Shown here in pieces: positions 1-8,245 of a DNA stretch of 64,000 nt (within the stretch, counting starts at the first letter, position 1; each line of letters starts with the position of its first letter). The position numbers and the translations under genes were made by a program. The notes beneath the pieces were generated by a model. The model saw nothing but the letters and a program-made list of their open reading frames with translations. It was not told the origin of the DNA and did not search any database. The DNA comes from Actinomycetales bacterium. Its GTDB lineage: Bacteria; Actinomycetota; Actinomycetes; S36-B12; UBA5976. The DNA is taken from NCBI GenBank assembly GCA_027484085.1, contig JAIXQF010000004.1, forward strand, positions 836,162 through 900,161, written 5' to 3'.

Positions 1-1
1 C

Positions 2-646
2 TTCAAGGAAATGTCAGCCGACTTTAAGCATCGATTAGCTACTGCCGGACGTCAACACCCTCGCGCAGCTGGACTTGACGAAAAATTCGCCAAACTATTG
101 CCTGAAGTTGAACTCGGATTAGGTCCAGACGATTTTGCAAATCTCGCAGCTCGCGCGCTCGAGCCAAAGTTGCCTGATGTTATTTCGGTTGCGCATATCC
201 ACGCCGCTCGCGTATCAGTTCGCGAACAAGCCGCAATCATTGTTGAACGACTTCGTCGTGTTGGGCAAGCATCATTTCGAACGCTAACCAGAGACTGTGA
301 CACAACCCTTCTAGTTGTTGCAAGGTTCTTAGCATTACTAGAAATTTATCGTGATGGATTGATTACTTTCGATCAACCAACACCTTTGGGTGAACTATAC
401 GTTCGGTGGATCGGGGACGATGATGTGAGCGTTGATTCTATGCGAGAGTTTGACGAATTTGATTCGACGCAAGTGCAAGACTTTAGAAACCAGTTGGGTG
501 ACATAGCAGACGTTCAAGAGTTAGATGTTGAACCGGCAGATGTTGAACCGGCAGATGTTGAACCGGCAGATGTTGAACCGGCAGATGTTGAACCGGCAGA
601 TTTTGAACAGTTAAACGATGAGACAGGTGAAGAGCCAAATGAGTGA
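2..646 (+). CDS. scpA: ScpA, condensin kleisin subunit (5' end off window)
   Basis: Kleisin subunit that bridges the SMC heads and binds ScpB in the bacterial condensin complex for chromosome segregation. The frame is open through the left edge (codons before the first ATG at 11 read F-K-E), so the N-terminal part lies outside the window. What remains shows the typical actinobacterial core (LPEVELGLGP, then RVSVREQAAIIVERLRR) and the C-terminal winged helix (LVVVARFLALLEIYRDG, TPLGELYVRW). The tail after this domain is acidic and contains five tandem VEPAD pentapeptides. The stop overlaps the scpB start by 8 bases, so translation is probably coupled. Identity is secure from motifs and from the scpB-rluB neighbours. 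Confidence 0.93.
   Translation, partial: FKEMSADFKHRLATAGRQHPRAAGLDEKFAKLLPEVELGLGPDDFANLAARALEPKLPDVISVAHIHAARVSVREQAAIIVERLRRVGQASFRTLTRDCDTTLLVVARFLALLEIYRDGLITFDQPTPLGELYVRWIGDDDVSVDSMREFDEFDSTQVQDFRNQLGDIADVQELDVEPADVEPADVEPADVEPADVEPADFEQLNDETGEEPNE
524..613 (+). repeat. 15-bp tandem repeat inside scpA (5 perfect copies plus 1 decayed)
   Basis: Unit GATGTTGAACCGGCA is repeated perfectly at 524-538, 539-553, 554-568, 569-583 and 584-598. A diverged sixth copy follows at 599-613. Each unit encodes D-V-E-P-A in frame, giving an acidic, proline-containing tail on ScpA. Copies are identical at the nucleotide level, which points to recent slippage rather than protein-level selection alone. 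Confidence 0.97.
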
Positions 647-1268
647 AGATACAGTTGACTTAATCGACGGTGAATCCGCAACAGATGCTGAATTGGACGA
701 TGGTATTTCTCTAGGCGCACCTTCGCTGCGCGCCGCACTTGAGGCCTTGTTGATGGTGACCGAAGAACCGATGAGCACTTCCACACTCGCGACTTTAACT
801 AGGACTCCAGAAGAGTCAGTCATAACAACATTGCATGATCTAGCGCAAGAGTATGCAGTCCAGGTGCGCGGCTTTGACCTACGAGAATTAGGTGGCGGCT
901 GGAGATTTTGGACGCGCGACAATTGTGCGCAAGTAGTTGAGCGCTTTGTCTTGGATGGACAACATGGGCGCCTATCCCAAGCTGGCCTAGAAACACTTGC
1001 GGTAGTGGCTTATCGCCAACCCGTGACTCGCTCGAGAATATCCGCAATCAGAGGTGTAAACGTTGATGGCGTGGTTCGCACCCTAGTCACACGTGGCTTG
1101 ATTGAAGAAACTGGACATGATCACGAGACTGGTGCGCATTTGTATCGAACAACCACATACTTCCTCGAGCGCCTTGGCCTTAAATCGCTGGATGAACTGC
1201 CACCTATCGCAGCACATCTACCTATGCCTGACAATGTCGAAGAAGTTTTAGATTTAGCGAACAACTAG
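639..1268 (+). CDS. scpB: ScpB, condensin accessory winged-helix protein
   Basis: ScpB dimers bind ScpA and complete the Smc-ScpAB condensin. The 209-residue product shows the two winged-helix halves: LRAALEALLMVTEEPMSTSTLA near residue 25, and GLETLAVVAYRQPVTRSRI followed by GVNVDGVVRTLVTRGLIEE in the second half, ending YFLERLGLKSLDELPP. I chose ATG 639 because it overlaps the scpA stop in the coupled arrangement ATGAGTGA and has a GGTGAAGAG stretch upstream. A longer start at ATG 618 is possible. The acidic N-terminal 20 residues are variable in the family. It is followed 6 bases later by rluB. Confidence 0.95.
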   Translation: MSEDTVDLIDGESATDAELDDGISLGAPSLRAALEALLMVTEEPMSTSTLATLTRTPEESVITTLHDLAQEYAVQVRGFDLRELGGGWRFWTRDNCAQVVERFVLDGQHGRLSQAGLETLAVVAYRQPVTRSRISAIRGVNVDGVVRTLVTRGLIEETGHDHETGAHLYRTTTYFLERLGLKSLDELPPIAAHLPMPDNVEEVLDLANN

Positions 1269-1274
1269 AACGTC

Positions 1275-2006
1275 ATGGAAGAGAACGAAGTTCGTTTGCA
1301 GAAAGTTCTTGCCAGTGCTGGTTTAGGTTCGCGGCGAAAATGCGAAGAGTTCATCACGGCTGGACGAGTGACTGTTAACGGTGAAGTCGTAGACGAGCTT
1401 GGCTCGAGGGTTAATCCTGATGTCGACATCATCCATGTAGATGGAGTTCGGATTGCCCAAACGAGTGGACACATTGTTGTCGCACTCAATAAGCCGCGGG
1501 GAGTCGTCACAACGATGGCTGATGATCAAGGTCGCGAATGCGTGGGCGATTTGGTTGCTGAGTTCGAACAAAGACTTTTTCACGTTGGTCGGTTAGACGC
1601 CGATACCGAAGGCTTATTGCTCTTGACTAACGATGGTGAGTTAAGCCAGCGGCTAGGGCATCCATCACATGGAATCGTTAAGACTTACTTGGCTAGGGTT
1701 TCTGGTCGGGTTAGCAAGGCCGACATTGAAAGAATCTTGTCCGGGTTTCCAATTGAAGGCGTTCCCGTAGCTGTTACAGATTGCAAGATATTTGAAAGTG
1801 GTAAGAATCAGACTGTCGTTCAAATCTCAATTCATGAAGGCCGTAATCGAATTTTGCGTAAGCTATTTGATGAGTTGGGATATCCCATAGTGGACCTGGT
1901 TCGAACCAAGATTGGTCCGATATCTTTAGGTAGTTTGCGTTCTGGGCATCTGCGGGTGCTTGAGAACAAGGAATTAGGAAAACTCTATAGTTCCGTTGGG
2001 CTCTAG
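1275..2006 (+). CDS. rluB: RsuA/RluB-family rRNA pseudouridine synthase
   Basis: Converts a specific rRNA uridine to pseudouridine; the scpB-linked member is usually the RluB-like enzyme acting on 23S rRNA. The 243-residue protein has an N-terminal S4 RNA-binding domain (VRLQKVLASAGLGSRRKCEEFI...GRVTVNG, residues about 5-60). The catalytic domain follows with the aspartate in GRLDADTEGLLLLTNDG and the C-terminal motif EGRNRILRKL. The exact substrate position is inferred from family and context. It lies in the scpA-scpB-rluB run, and its stop codon TAG forms part of the putative aroH -10 box. Confidence 0.92.
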   Translation: MEENEVRLQKVLASAGLGSRRKCEEFITAGRVTVNGEVVDELGSRVNPDVDIIHVDGVRIAQTSGHIVVALNKPRGVVTTMADDQGRECVGDLVAEFEQRLFHVGRLDADTEGLLLLTNDGELSQRLGHPSHGIVKTYLARVSGRVSKADIERILSGFPIEGVPVAVTDCKIFESGKNQTVVQISIHEGRNRILRKLFDELGYPIVDLVRTKIGPISLGSLRSGHLRVLENKELGKLYSSVGL

Positions 2007-2009
2007 AAT
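2004..2009 (+). promoter_or_regulatory. -10 hexamer of a putative leaderless aroH promoter
   Basis: TAGAAT ends 6 bases before the aroH ATG at 2016. No Shine-Dalgarno lies between, so transcription would start at or next to the A of ATG. The T-A-G doubles as the rluB stop. No TTGACA-like -35 is visible. Confidence 0.55.
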
Positions 2010-2015
2010 CAAGTT

Positions 2016-2378
2016 ATGAACATCAGAGCCATTCGGGGAGCAACGTGCCTAGAGCGCGATGACGCAGCAGAAATGGCTGACGCCGTCACTGAGTTATTGC
2101 GAGAAGTGATGTCACGAAATTCCATCGAACCTGATGATCTAATCAGCGTGCTATTTACGTCAACACCTGATTTGCACAGTGCGTTTCCAGCTGCAGCAGC
2201 TAGGGGAGTTGGACTATCTGACGTACCGCTGATTTGCGCTCAAGAGATAGACGTTACTGGTGCCATGGAGCGTGTGGTTCGAGTTATGGTCCAAGTGCAG
2301 ACTTCGAAAGCCAGATCCGAGATAAAGCACGTGTACTTACGTGGCGCAGAAGCGCTTCGCCAAGACATCGCGCAATAA
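2016..2378 (+). CDS. aroH: Chorismate mutase, AroH class
   Basis: Rearranges chorismate to prephenate, the branch to phenylalanine and tyrosine. At 120 residues it has the length of the monofunctional trimeric AroH fold rather than the helical AroQ fold. Visible markers are the N-terminal RAIRGATCLERDD, the central DDLISVLFTSTPDLHSAFPA, and PLICAQEIDVTGAMERVVRVM near residues 72-90. The next gene, tyrA, uses its product prephenate, so the pair forms a tyrosine-branch unit. The start is supported by a TANNNT box 6 bases upstream. Confidence 0.93.
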   Translation: MNIRAIRGATCLERDDAAEMADAVTELLREVMSRNSIEPDDLISVLFTSTPDLHSAFPAAAARGVGLSDVPLICAQEIDVTGAMERVVRVMVQVQTSKARSEIKHVYLRGAEALRQDIAQ

Positions 2379-2399
2379 GTTGATTGCTTCGTCGAGATT

Positions 2400-3464
2400 A
2401 TGAATCAAGATAAAAACATTCTTGTTATCGGTGCCGGATTAATCGGCACCTCTATCGCCCTTGGATTAACCTCTCATGGCCGAAAAGTATTCTTGTCGGA
2501 TATTGATTCCGGAGCATTGGATGACGCCGTCAAAGTAAGTGGCGCAAGTAAACACATAGATCAAGAAATCTCAATAGTTGTAGTAGCAACACCACCAGCC
2601 AGCGTTGCAAAGATTATTGCCGCCGCGGCAATTGATCATCCGCAGGCAGTAATTACTGATGTTGCCAGTGTCAAAGGATCAATTTTCCGCGAACTTGAAC
2701 TTCTAGGTACCAGCGGTTGGGATCGTATTGTTGGCGGCCACCCAATGGCAGGACGTGAAGTTTCAGGTGCCATCGGCGCTCAAGGGAATCTATTTCTCGA
2801 TCGACCTTGGGTGATTGCCCGTAGCTCCAAAACTTCACCAGAGGCAATCGCTACCGTTAAAGAAATGGTAGAAGCGCTTGGGGCATTTCCGCTGTTTCGC
2901 ACGATAGAAGAGCACGATCGCGCAGTTGCGTTGATCTCGCACACGCCACAAGTAGTGGCATCTGTTTTAGCGGGTGAACTTGTAGATGCTGAGAGTTCTT
3001 ATGTAGAACTTGCGGGACAAGGGATCCGAGACACAATTCGAATTGCTGGTTCGGACTCAAGGCTTTGGACTGAAATACTTAGCGAAAATTCTGAATACAT
3101 TTCGCAACAGCTAACTCAGGTGGCTAAACACTTGCTAGATTTTGCTTCTGCACTCGACAGTGGAGATCGAGATTCGGTAACTGAGCGACTAGTCAAAGGC
3201 AGCCAAGGTCGAGATCGACTGCCAGGCAAGCATGGTGCTTCGCAACAATCAACCGCCACGTTAGTAGTTCGATTGGATGACAAACCAGGTGAACTTGCCC
3301 GACTATTTGCTGCCGCAGCAAAAGCGCAGATCAACCTTGAAGATGTTCGGATCGATCATTCGCTAGGCCAGCCAACGGGCTTGGTTGAACTTACGGTGGC
3401 GCAATCAACTATCGAAATCCTGCGACCAGCACTTCAGAATGAAGATTTTGTAGTTATTTCTTAA
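2400..3464 (+). CDS. tyrA: Prephenate dehydrogenase with C-terminal ACT domain
   Basis: Oxidatively decarboxylates prephenate to 4-hydroxyphenylpyruvate using NAD(P)+, the committed step to tyrosine. The 354-residue protein begins with a Rossmann motif ILVIGAGLIGTSIALGL (about residues 7-23). It continues with VTDVASVKGSI, VGGHPMAGREVSG and the catalytic-region histidine in ISHTPQVVASVLA. The C-terminal about 75 residues (ATLVVRLDDKPGELARLFAAAA) form an ACT domain, suggesting feedback control by an aromatic amino acid. It sits 21 bases after aroH. Confidence 0.95.
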   Translation: MNQDKNILVIGAGLIGTSIALGLTSHGRKVFLSDIDSGALDDAVKVSGASKHIDQEISIVVVATPPASVAKIIAAAAIDHPQAVITDVASVKGSIFRELELLGTSGWDRIVGGHPMAGREVSGAIGAQGNLFLDRPWVIARSSKTSPEAIATVKEMVEALGAFPLFRTIEEHDRAVALISHTPQVVASVLAGELVDAESSYVELAGQGIRDTIRIAGSDSRLWTEILSENSEYISQQLTQVAKHLLDFASALDSGDRDSVTERLVKGSQGRDRLPGKHGASQQSTATLVVRLDDKPGELARLFAAAAKAQINLEDVRIDHSLGQPTGLVELTVAQSTIEILRPALQNEDFVVIS

Positions 3465-3469
3465 GTAAC

Positions 3470-3488
3470 TCAACGGGTAGGCTAGTCC
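3470..3488 (+). promoter_or_regulatory. cmk promoter -10 region, shared with lemA
   Basis: TCAACGGGTAGGCTAGTCC contains TAGGCT at 3478-3483, 7 bases before the cmk GTG at 3491. It matches the region before lemA (58781-58799) at 17 of 19 positions. A leaderless start is likely because nothing resembling a ribosome-binding site separates box and start. Confidence 0.55.
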
Positions 3489-3490
3489 TC

Positions 3491-4156
3491 GTGCCCAATT
3501 CACTCGTAATCGCCATAGATGGCCCGAGTGGTTCTGGTAAATCTAGTGTTGCCAGGGCAGTTGCCACTGAGTTGGGACTTGATTACTTAGACACCGGCAG
3601 TATGTATCGAGCCATGACATGGTTTTTGCAAAATCAAGGAATCGATGTAACTGATGCCCAAACTGTGGCGACTTTGGCAAAAGCCGAAGTAATTCAGCCA
3701 AGTGTGGATCCAAGTGAGCCGGGAATTCGCGTTGCGGGCACAGATGTTTCCGAGGCTATTCGTGGCCCAGAAGTCACTAGTGCAGTTAGTGCAGTTAGCG
3801 CTATTCCAAAAGTCCGTGAATTAATGGTCAATCTTCAACGTCAGCTAGCAGCAAACTCTAAGTCTGGGATTGTTGTTGAAGGGCGAGATATTTGCTCAGT
3901 CGTTCTTCCCGATGCTTCCGTCAAGCTTTTCATCACGGCTGATCCAGAAGCTCGCGCAAACCGTCGGGCAAAAGAAAATCATGAAGATGTTTCGGCCACG
4001 AAGACCGAGTTAGCGAAACGAGACCTAGCGGATTCAACGCGCGAAGTTTCGCCATTAGAGATTGCAGAAGGCGCGCGAGTGATTGACACAACACACTTGG
4101 AACTCGCTGAAGTGATTGCACAAGTAATAGATATTGCGAGGGCTGCCCGTGGATAA
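3491..4156 (+). CDS. cmk: Cytidylate (CMP/dCMP) kinase
   Basis: Phosphorylates CMP and dCMP to the diphosphates with ATP. The 221-residue protein shows the P-loop [18 protein letters not shown] (residues 8-25), the nucleotide-binding [35 protein letters not shown], and the lid region RANRRAKE. The start is GTG 3491, set by the P-loop position and the -10 box just upstream. The 3' end overlaps der by 8 bases, the conserved cmk-der pairing of actinobacteria. Confidence 0.96.
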   Translation: MPNSLVIAIDGPSGSGKSSVARAVATELGLDYLDTGSMYRAMTWFLQNQGIDVTDAQTVATLAKAEVIQPSVDPSEPGIRVAGTDVSEAIRGPEVTSAVSAVSAIPKVRELMVNLQRQLAANSKSGIVVEGRDICSVVLPDASVKLFITADPEARANRRAKENHEDVSATKTELAKRDLADSTREVSPLEIAEGARVIDTTHLELAEVIAQVIDIARAARG

Positions 4157-5648
4157 CGAATTAGATCCAAATGCCGAAACCATCATTTATGACGTCGCTG
4201 GTGATGTTGTTGAGCTAGATGACTCAGTAGAAATCCCTGAGCGCTGGGAAGATCTCACTGAGTCTGAATACACGGCGCTGCTTGATCAATTAGGCATTCC
4301 ATCCGATGAATTGCTGGATGAGCCAGACGACTTATCTAACCTGCCAATCGTGGCTGTTGTAGGTCGACCAAATGTTGGAAAATCCACCCTGGTTAATCGA
4401 ATCATCGGTCGCCGCGAAGCGGTTGTGGAAGACACTCCTGGTGTTACTCGCGACCGTGTCAGATATGAATCTGAATGGAATGGTGTCCCATTTATTGTTG
4501 TCGACACTGGTGGTTGGGAACAAGATGCGGTGGGCATGAGTGCACAGGTTTCTGCCCAAGCCGAAGCAGCCATCAATTCCAGCGATGTTGTGGTGTTCGT
4601 TGTTGATGCAACTGTGGGCGCAACTGATGCGGACGAACAAATCGTAAGAGTGCTTCGGCAAGCAAAAGTCCCAGTTATCCTGGTTGCCAACAAGGTAGAC
4701 GATGAACGAGCAGAGTTGGAAGCAACCAGACTTTGGTCACTTGGCTTGGGTGAGCCCTACACCGTTTCCGCCCTACACGGACGCGGCAGTGGTGATTTAC
4801 TCGACGTTGTTTTAGCTGCGCTACCTGAAGAAGGTTCCGGGCAAGCTCGCCCACGAGGACCGCACCGTGTTGCACTACTTGGTAAACCAAATGTCGGTAA
4901 ATCTAGTTTGCTGAACGCGTTAACAGGGGAGAAGCGCGCTGTCGTCGATAGCGTCGCAGGCACCACAGTGGACCCAGTTGATGAGTTAGTTGTGATGGAT
5001 GACGAAGAGTGGATTTTGGTAGATACCGCTGGCATTCGACGCAAGTCAAAGAACGCCTCTGGTCATGAGTACTTTGCAACCTTGCGCACGAAATCTGCGC
5101 TTGATAAAGCGGACGTTGCGGTTGTGCTACTTGATGCGAGTGCGCCACTCACTGAGCAGGATTTGAGAATCATTTCGATGGTTGTTGAATCCGGCAGGGC
5201 GCTGGTTATCGCATTCAATAAGTGGGACCTTGTTGATGAAGAACGCCGGTACTACTTAGAGCGTGAGATCGAGCGCGATTTAGTACAGGTTGCGTGGGCG
5301 CCACGAATCAACTTCAGTGCAAAAACTGGTTGGCATAAAGATCGCTTAGTTCCAGCACTTAGATCTTCTATTGCAGGTTGGGAAACCCGAGTTCCAACTG
5401 GTCGTATGAATGCATTCTTGGCAGACATCGTGGCGAGCCATCCACACCCAGTCAGGGGAGGCAAGCAACCCAAGATCCTGTTTGGTACCCAAGCAAGTGT
5501 TGCGCCACCGGTATTTGTGCTGTTCACATCTGGATTCCTCGAGGCTGGTTATCGCCGATTCGTAGAGCGACGATTCCGCGAAGAATTTGGTTTCATTGGG
5601 TCGCCAATCGTGATTAACCTTCGAATTCGCGAAAAACGCCGTCGATAG
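4149..5648 (+). CDS. der: Der (EngA), double-GTPase ribosome assembly factor
   Basis: Essential GTPase for 50S subunit maturation. The 499-residue product has an acidic N-terminal extension of about 60 residues, common in actinobacterial Der. Two G domains follow: [16 protein letters not shown] with DTPGVTRDR and NKVD, then [16 protein letters not shown] with [10 protein letters not shown] and NKWD. A C-terminal KH-like domain ends [14 protein letters not shown] prefer GTG 4149 over TTG 4134 because GAGG at 4138-4141 sits 7 bases upstream of it. The start overlaps the cmk stop. No clear terminator follows. Confidence 0.95.
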   Translation: MDNELDPNAETIIYDVAGDVVELDDSVEIPERWEDLTESEYTALLDQLGIPSDELLDEPDDLSNLPIVAVVGRPNVGKSTLVNRIIGRREAVVEDTPGVTRDRVRYESEWNGVPFIVVDTGGWEQDAVGMSAQVSAQAEAAINSSDVVVFVVDATVGATDADEQIVRVLRQAKVPVILVANKVDDERAELEATRLWSLGLGEPYTVSALHGRGSGDLLDVVLAALPEEGSGQARPRGPHRVALLGKPNVGKSSLLNALTGEKRAVVDSVAGTTVDPVDELVVMDDEEWILVDTAGIRRKSKNASGHEYFATLRTKSALDKADVAVVLLDASAPLTEQDLRIISMVVESGRALVIAFNKWDLVDEERRYYLEREIERDLVQVAWAPRINFSAKTGWHKDRLVPALRSSIAGWETRVPTGRMNAFLADIVASHPHPVRGGKQPKILFGTQASVAPPVFVLFTSGFLEAGYRRFVERRFREEFGFIGSPIVINLRIREKRRR

Positions 5649-5734
5649 GCGATTTAGCGCCATAAATCTAGGCCGACAGCCTGGGACCGTCAGGTAACAA
5701 ACACGTAACTACTTGAGGGCTATGGCAATTTACC

Positions 5735-5764
5735 TTGAATTTGCCTATCTTTTCCCGTTACTTT
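5735..5764 (+). promoter_or_regulatory. Candidate promoter of the liv operon
   Basis: TTGAAT (5735-5740), 18-base spacer, TACTTT (5759-5764). The expected start near 5771 leaves a leader of about 40 bases before ATG 5811 and rules out the upstream ATG at 5769 as translation start. The rest of 5649-5734 shows only short imperfect inverted repeats. Confidence 0.45.
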
Positions 5765-5810
5765 AGGGATGCCCGAAAAGAATTCGTCGGGCCAACGAGA
5801 GGAAATACAA

Positions 5811-7049
5811 ATGATCAAGTCGATCAAAATTGGTGCTCTAGCTGTATCTGGCGCACTTGCACTTGCTGCTTGCAGCGGTGGCGGCGATTCAGCCAGTGAA
5901 GTACTTGTAGTGGGCACAGATCTACCATTACAGGGCGCATCAGCTGACGCTAGCAAGTCAACCAACGAAGTTGTAGCGCTTGTTCTTGAACAAGCAGGCG
6001 GCAAAGCCGGCGACTTCACAGTTGAAATCAAGGAATACGACGACTCAACAGCCGCTAAGGGTGCTTGGGACGACGCAGCTTGTGCAAAGAACGCACAGGA
6101 TCACGTAGCCAACACAGCTGAAGTTGCTGTTATGGGTACATACAACTCCGGTTGCGCAAAGATCATCATCCCAGTTCTAAACCAGGCTGGAATGTTAATG
6201 GTTTCACATGCAAACACTTACCCAGGTCTAACTGTTGAATGGGATAAGGGCGAACCAGGTCTTTACTACCCATCCGGTGCACGTAACTACGCTCGCGTAA
6301 TTGCACATGACGGTTTCCAGGGAACAGCAGCAGCACAGTTCCTATTCAACGAGCAGGGTGTAAAGACACTTGCAGTTATGGATGACACACAGGCATACGG
6401 AATCGGTATTGCAGATGCAGTACAGATCGAATTCGAACGTCTAGGTGGAACTGTTATTCGTGAATCATGGGATGTAAAGCAGACCCAGGGTTACACAGCA
6501 ACATTCGAAAAGATCAAGGCATCTGGCGCAACAGCTGTTTACTACGGTGGTATCTTCGATAACAACGGTGTTCAGCTAGTTAAGGACAAGACAACCGTTC
6601 TTGGTGACAACACTGCATTCCTTGCAATGGCACCAGATGGTTTCTCCGGATACCCAACACTTCGCGAAATGCCAGAAGCTGAAGGTCTATGGATGACATT
6701 CGCTGGTAAGTCACTTGATGGCATCATCAAGGGTGGCGGCGCTCCAGCTAAGTTCATCGAAGACTACACAGCTAAGTACGGCGCACAGCCAAACAGCTCA
6801 TACGCTGTTTACGGTGGCGTGGCTATGCAGGTAATTCTTAAGGCAATTGCAGCATCAGATGGTACCCGTCAGGGCGTTCTAGATGCAGTATTCGCTGGCG
6901 AATCACTATGTCTAACAGCAGAAGAATCAATCTCAGGCATGGGCTTCTGCCTAAGCACTGAGACTGGTGACGTTGATACAGTCACAATGACTCTTCAGCA
7001 GATGCTAGGCGGCGTAGAAACTGACGTTAGAACTCTTGACATCAGCTAA
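5811..7049 (+). CDS. livJ: Branched-chain amino-acid ABC transporter substrate-binding lipoprotein
   Basis: Periplasmic-binding-protein type I receptor that captures branched-chain amino acids or similar substrates outside the membrane and delivers them to LivHM. The 412-residue protein begins with a lipoprotein signal, MIKSIKIGALAVSGALALAAC, with lipobox LAAC and Cys21. The mature part starts with a GG/S-rich spacer and VLVVGTDLPLQGASADASK. GAGAGGA lies about 7 bases before ATG 5811; the upstream in-frame ATG 5769 would put 14 hydrophilic residues before the signal. Codon choice is strikingly uniform, consistent with very high expression. The true ligand cannot be told from sequence. Confidence 0.93.
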   Translation: MIKSIKIGALAVSGALALAACSGGGDSASEVLVVGTDLPLQGASADASKSTNEVVALVLEQAGGKAGDFTVEIKEYDDSTAAKGAWDDAACAKNAQDHVANTAEVAVMGTYNSGCAKIIIPVLNQAGMLMVSHANTYPGLTVEWDKGEPGLYYPSGARNYARVIAHDGFQGTAAAQFLFNEQGVKTLAVMDDTQAYGIGIADAVQIEFERLGGTVIRESWDVKQTQGYTATFEKIKASGATAVYYGGIFDNNGVQLVKDKTTVLGDNTAFLAMAPDGFSGYPTLREMPEAEGLWMTFAGKSLDGIIKGGGAPAKFIEDYTAKYGAQPNSSYAVYGGVAMQVILKAIAASDGTRQGVLDAVFAGESLCLTAEESISGMGFCLSTETGDVDTVTMTLQQMLGGVETDVRTLDIS

Positions 7050-7079
7050 TTAGCCGTTCAGTAATGAACAAATAGGTTT

Positions 7080-7107
7080 GGGCGGGATTGGTTTACCAAT
7101 CCCGCCC
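7080..7107 (+). terminator. Strong hairpin between livJ and livH
   Basis: Perfect 12-bp stem 7080-7091 / 7096-7107 (GGGCGGGATTGG with CCAATCCCGCCC) and a TTTA loop. The following sequence AATTCCTGTAAATTTT has only a weak U-tract, so it may be a partial terminator or an RNA-end stabiliser rather than a full stop. This placement would give more livJ mRNA than permease mRNA. Confidence 0.8.
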
Positions 7108-7197
7108 AATTCCTGTAAATTTTCGAAACTATAGTGTTTAATTAAGAGAATATTCCAAGCACCGAATCTGGTGTCTTACTTGAAGGAGAAACCGCAG

Positions 7198-8244
7198 ATG
7201 ACTTCGGTTGCATCCGGCGTAGCGCGCAAGAAGAAAGTAACGCCAAGCGCAATACTTATAAAACTCTCAATGGTTCTGATCATTGGTGTTGCCGTCTATT
7301 GGCTAGGTTTGAATTTAACTAACGATCCACGACAGTTTGCTCAGGTAACTGTAAATGGTCTGAACAACGGATTGATGTACGCGCTAATCGCGCTCGGCTA
7401 CACGCTAGTTTACGGAATTATCCAACTCATCAACTTTGCTCACGGCGATCTTTTTATGCTAGGTGCGGTATTCAGCTTTGCGGTCTTAACTGAATTTCTT
7501 GGTGCCGTAGGCCCGAGTGCTACTAACTACGCACTTCTGTTGCTTGTTTTACTTCTAACCATGCTTTTCGGTGCGGTTGTTAACGTAACAATTGAGCGCC
7601 TGGCTTACCGCCGGTTGCGTAATGCTCCAGCACTTGCACCACTCATTACCGCTGTTGGTATGTCATTCGTGCTTCAGTGGATTGGCCTAAAGTGGATTGG
7701 TTCAAACCCAGTAAACGTCAATACTGTTTTACCTTCAACAAGTTTTGAAATTGCAGGAGTTGTGATTGCGTTTAAGACGGTAATCATCTTCGGAGTTACA
7801 ATCCCGCTTCTTGTTTTCTTGGCCTTTATCGTCAACAAGACTCGTCGCGGTCGCGCTATGCGCGCTACCGCGCAGGATAAAGATGCTTCACGTTTGATGG
7901 GCATTAACGTTAACCAAACCATTTCCTTCACATTCGCAATCGCGGGTGCCGCTGCTGGTGCTGCCGGAATTATGTGGGCCCAAACTACGGGAACCGTGGC
8001 TTACAACCTTGGCTTCCAATTAGGTTTGATCGCCTTCACTTCAGCAGTTCTCGGTGGTGTTGGAAATCTTTATGGCGCAGTTCTTGGCGGCATCATCATT
8101 GGCTTGATCCAGAGTTACAACGACGGTCTAGCAATTGGTCCAGGCCAGCGCTGGTCTCAAACCATGGTGTTCACAATCCTTATTCTCCTTATGGTCTACC
8201 GTCCCGGTGGCCTATTGGGCGAGACAGCACAAGAGAAGGTCTGA
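7198..8244 (+). CDS. livH: Branched-chain amino-acid ABC transporter permease LivH
   Basis: Integral membrane permease of the HAAT family. The 348-residue product has one N-terminal helix (LIKLSMVLIIGVAVYWLGL) followed by the family start VNGLNNGLMYALIALGYTLVYGIIQLINFAHGD. The coupling-helix region GRAMRATAQDKDASRLMGINV follows, then GGVGNLYGAVLGGIIIGL. ATG 7198 is chosen because AAGGAGA (7183-7189) lies 8 bases before it; GTG 7171 precedes that ribosome site. It is separated from livJ by the hairpin at 7080-7107 and ends 1 base before livM. Confidence 0.94.
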   Translation: MTSVASGVARKKKVTPSAILIKLSMVLIIGVAVYWLGLNLTNDPRQFAQVTVNGLNNGLMYALIALGYTLVYGIIQLINFAHGDLFMLGAVFSFAVLTEFLGAVGPSATNYALLLLVLLLTMLFGAVVNVTIERLAYRRLRNAPALAPLITAVGMSFVLQWIGLKWIGSNPVNVNTVLPSTSFEIAGVVIAFKTVIIFGVTIPLLVFLAFIVNKTRRGRAMRATAQDKDASRLMGINVNQTISFTFAIAGAAAGAAGIMWAQTTGTVAYNLGFQLGLIAFTSAVLGGVGNLYGAVLGGIIIGLIQSYNDGLAIGPGQRWSQTMVFTILILLMVYRPGGLLGETAQEKV

Positions 8245-8245
8245 C

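Noticed and set aside
524-613. CRISPR-like array
   Set aside because: Units are contiguous with no spacers and encode an in-frame peptide.
5769-5810. Upstream ATG start for LivJ
   Set aside because: It lies at the predicted transcription start and would bury the lipoprotein signal behind 14 polar residues.
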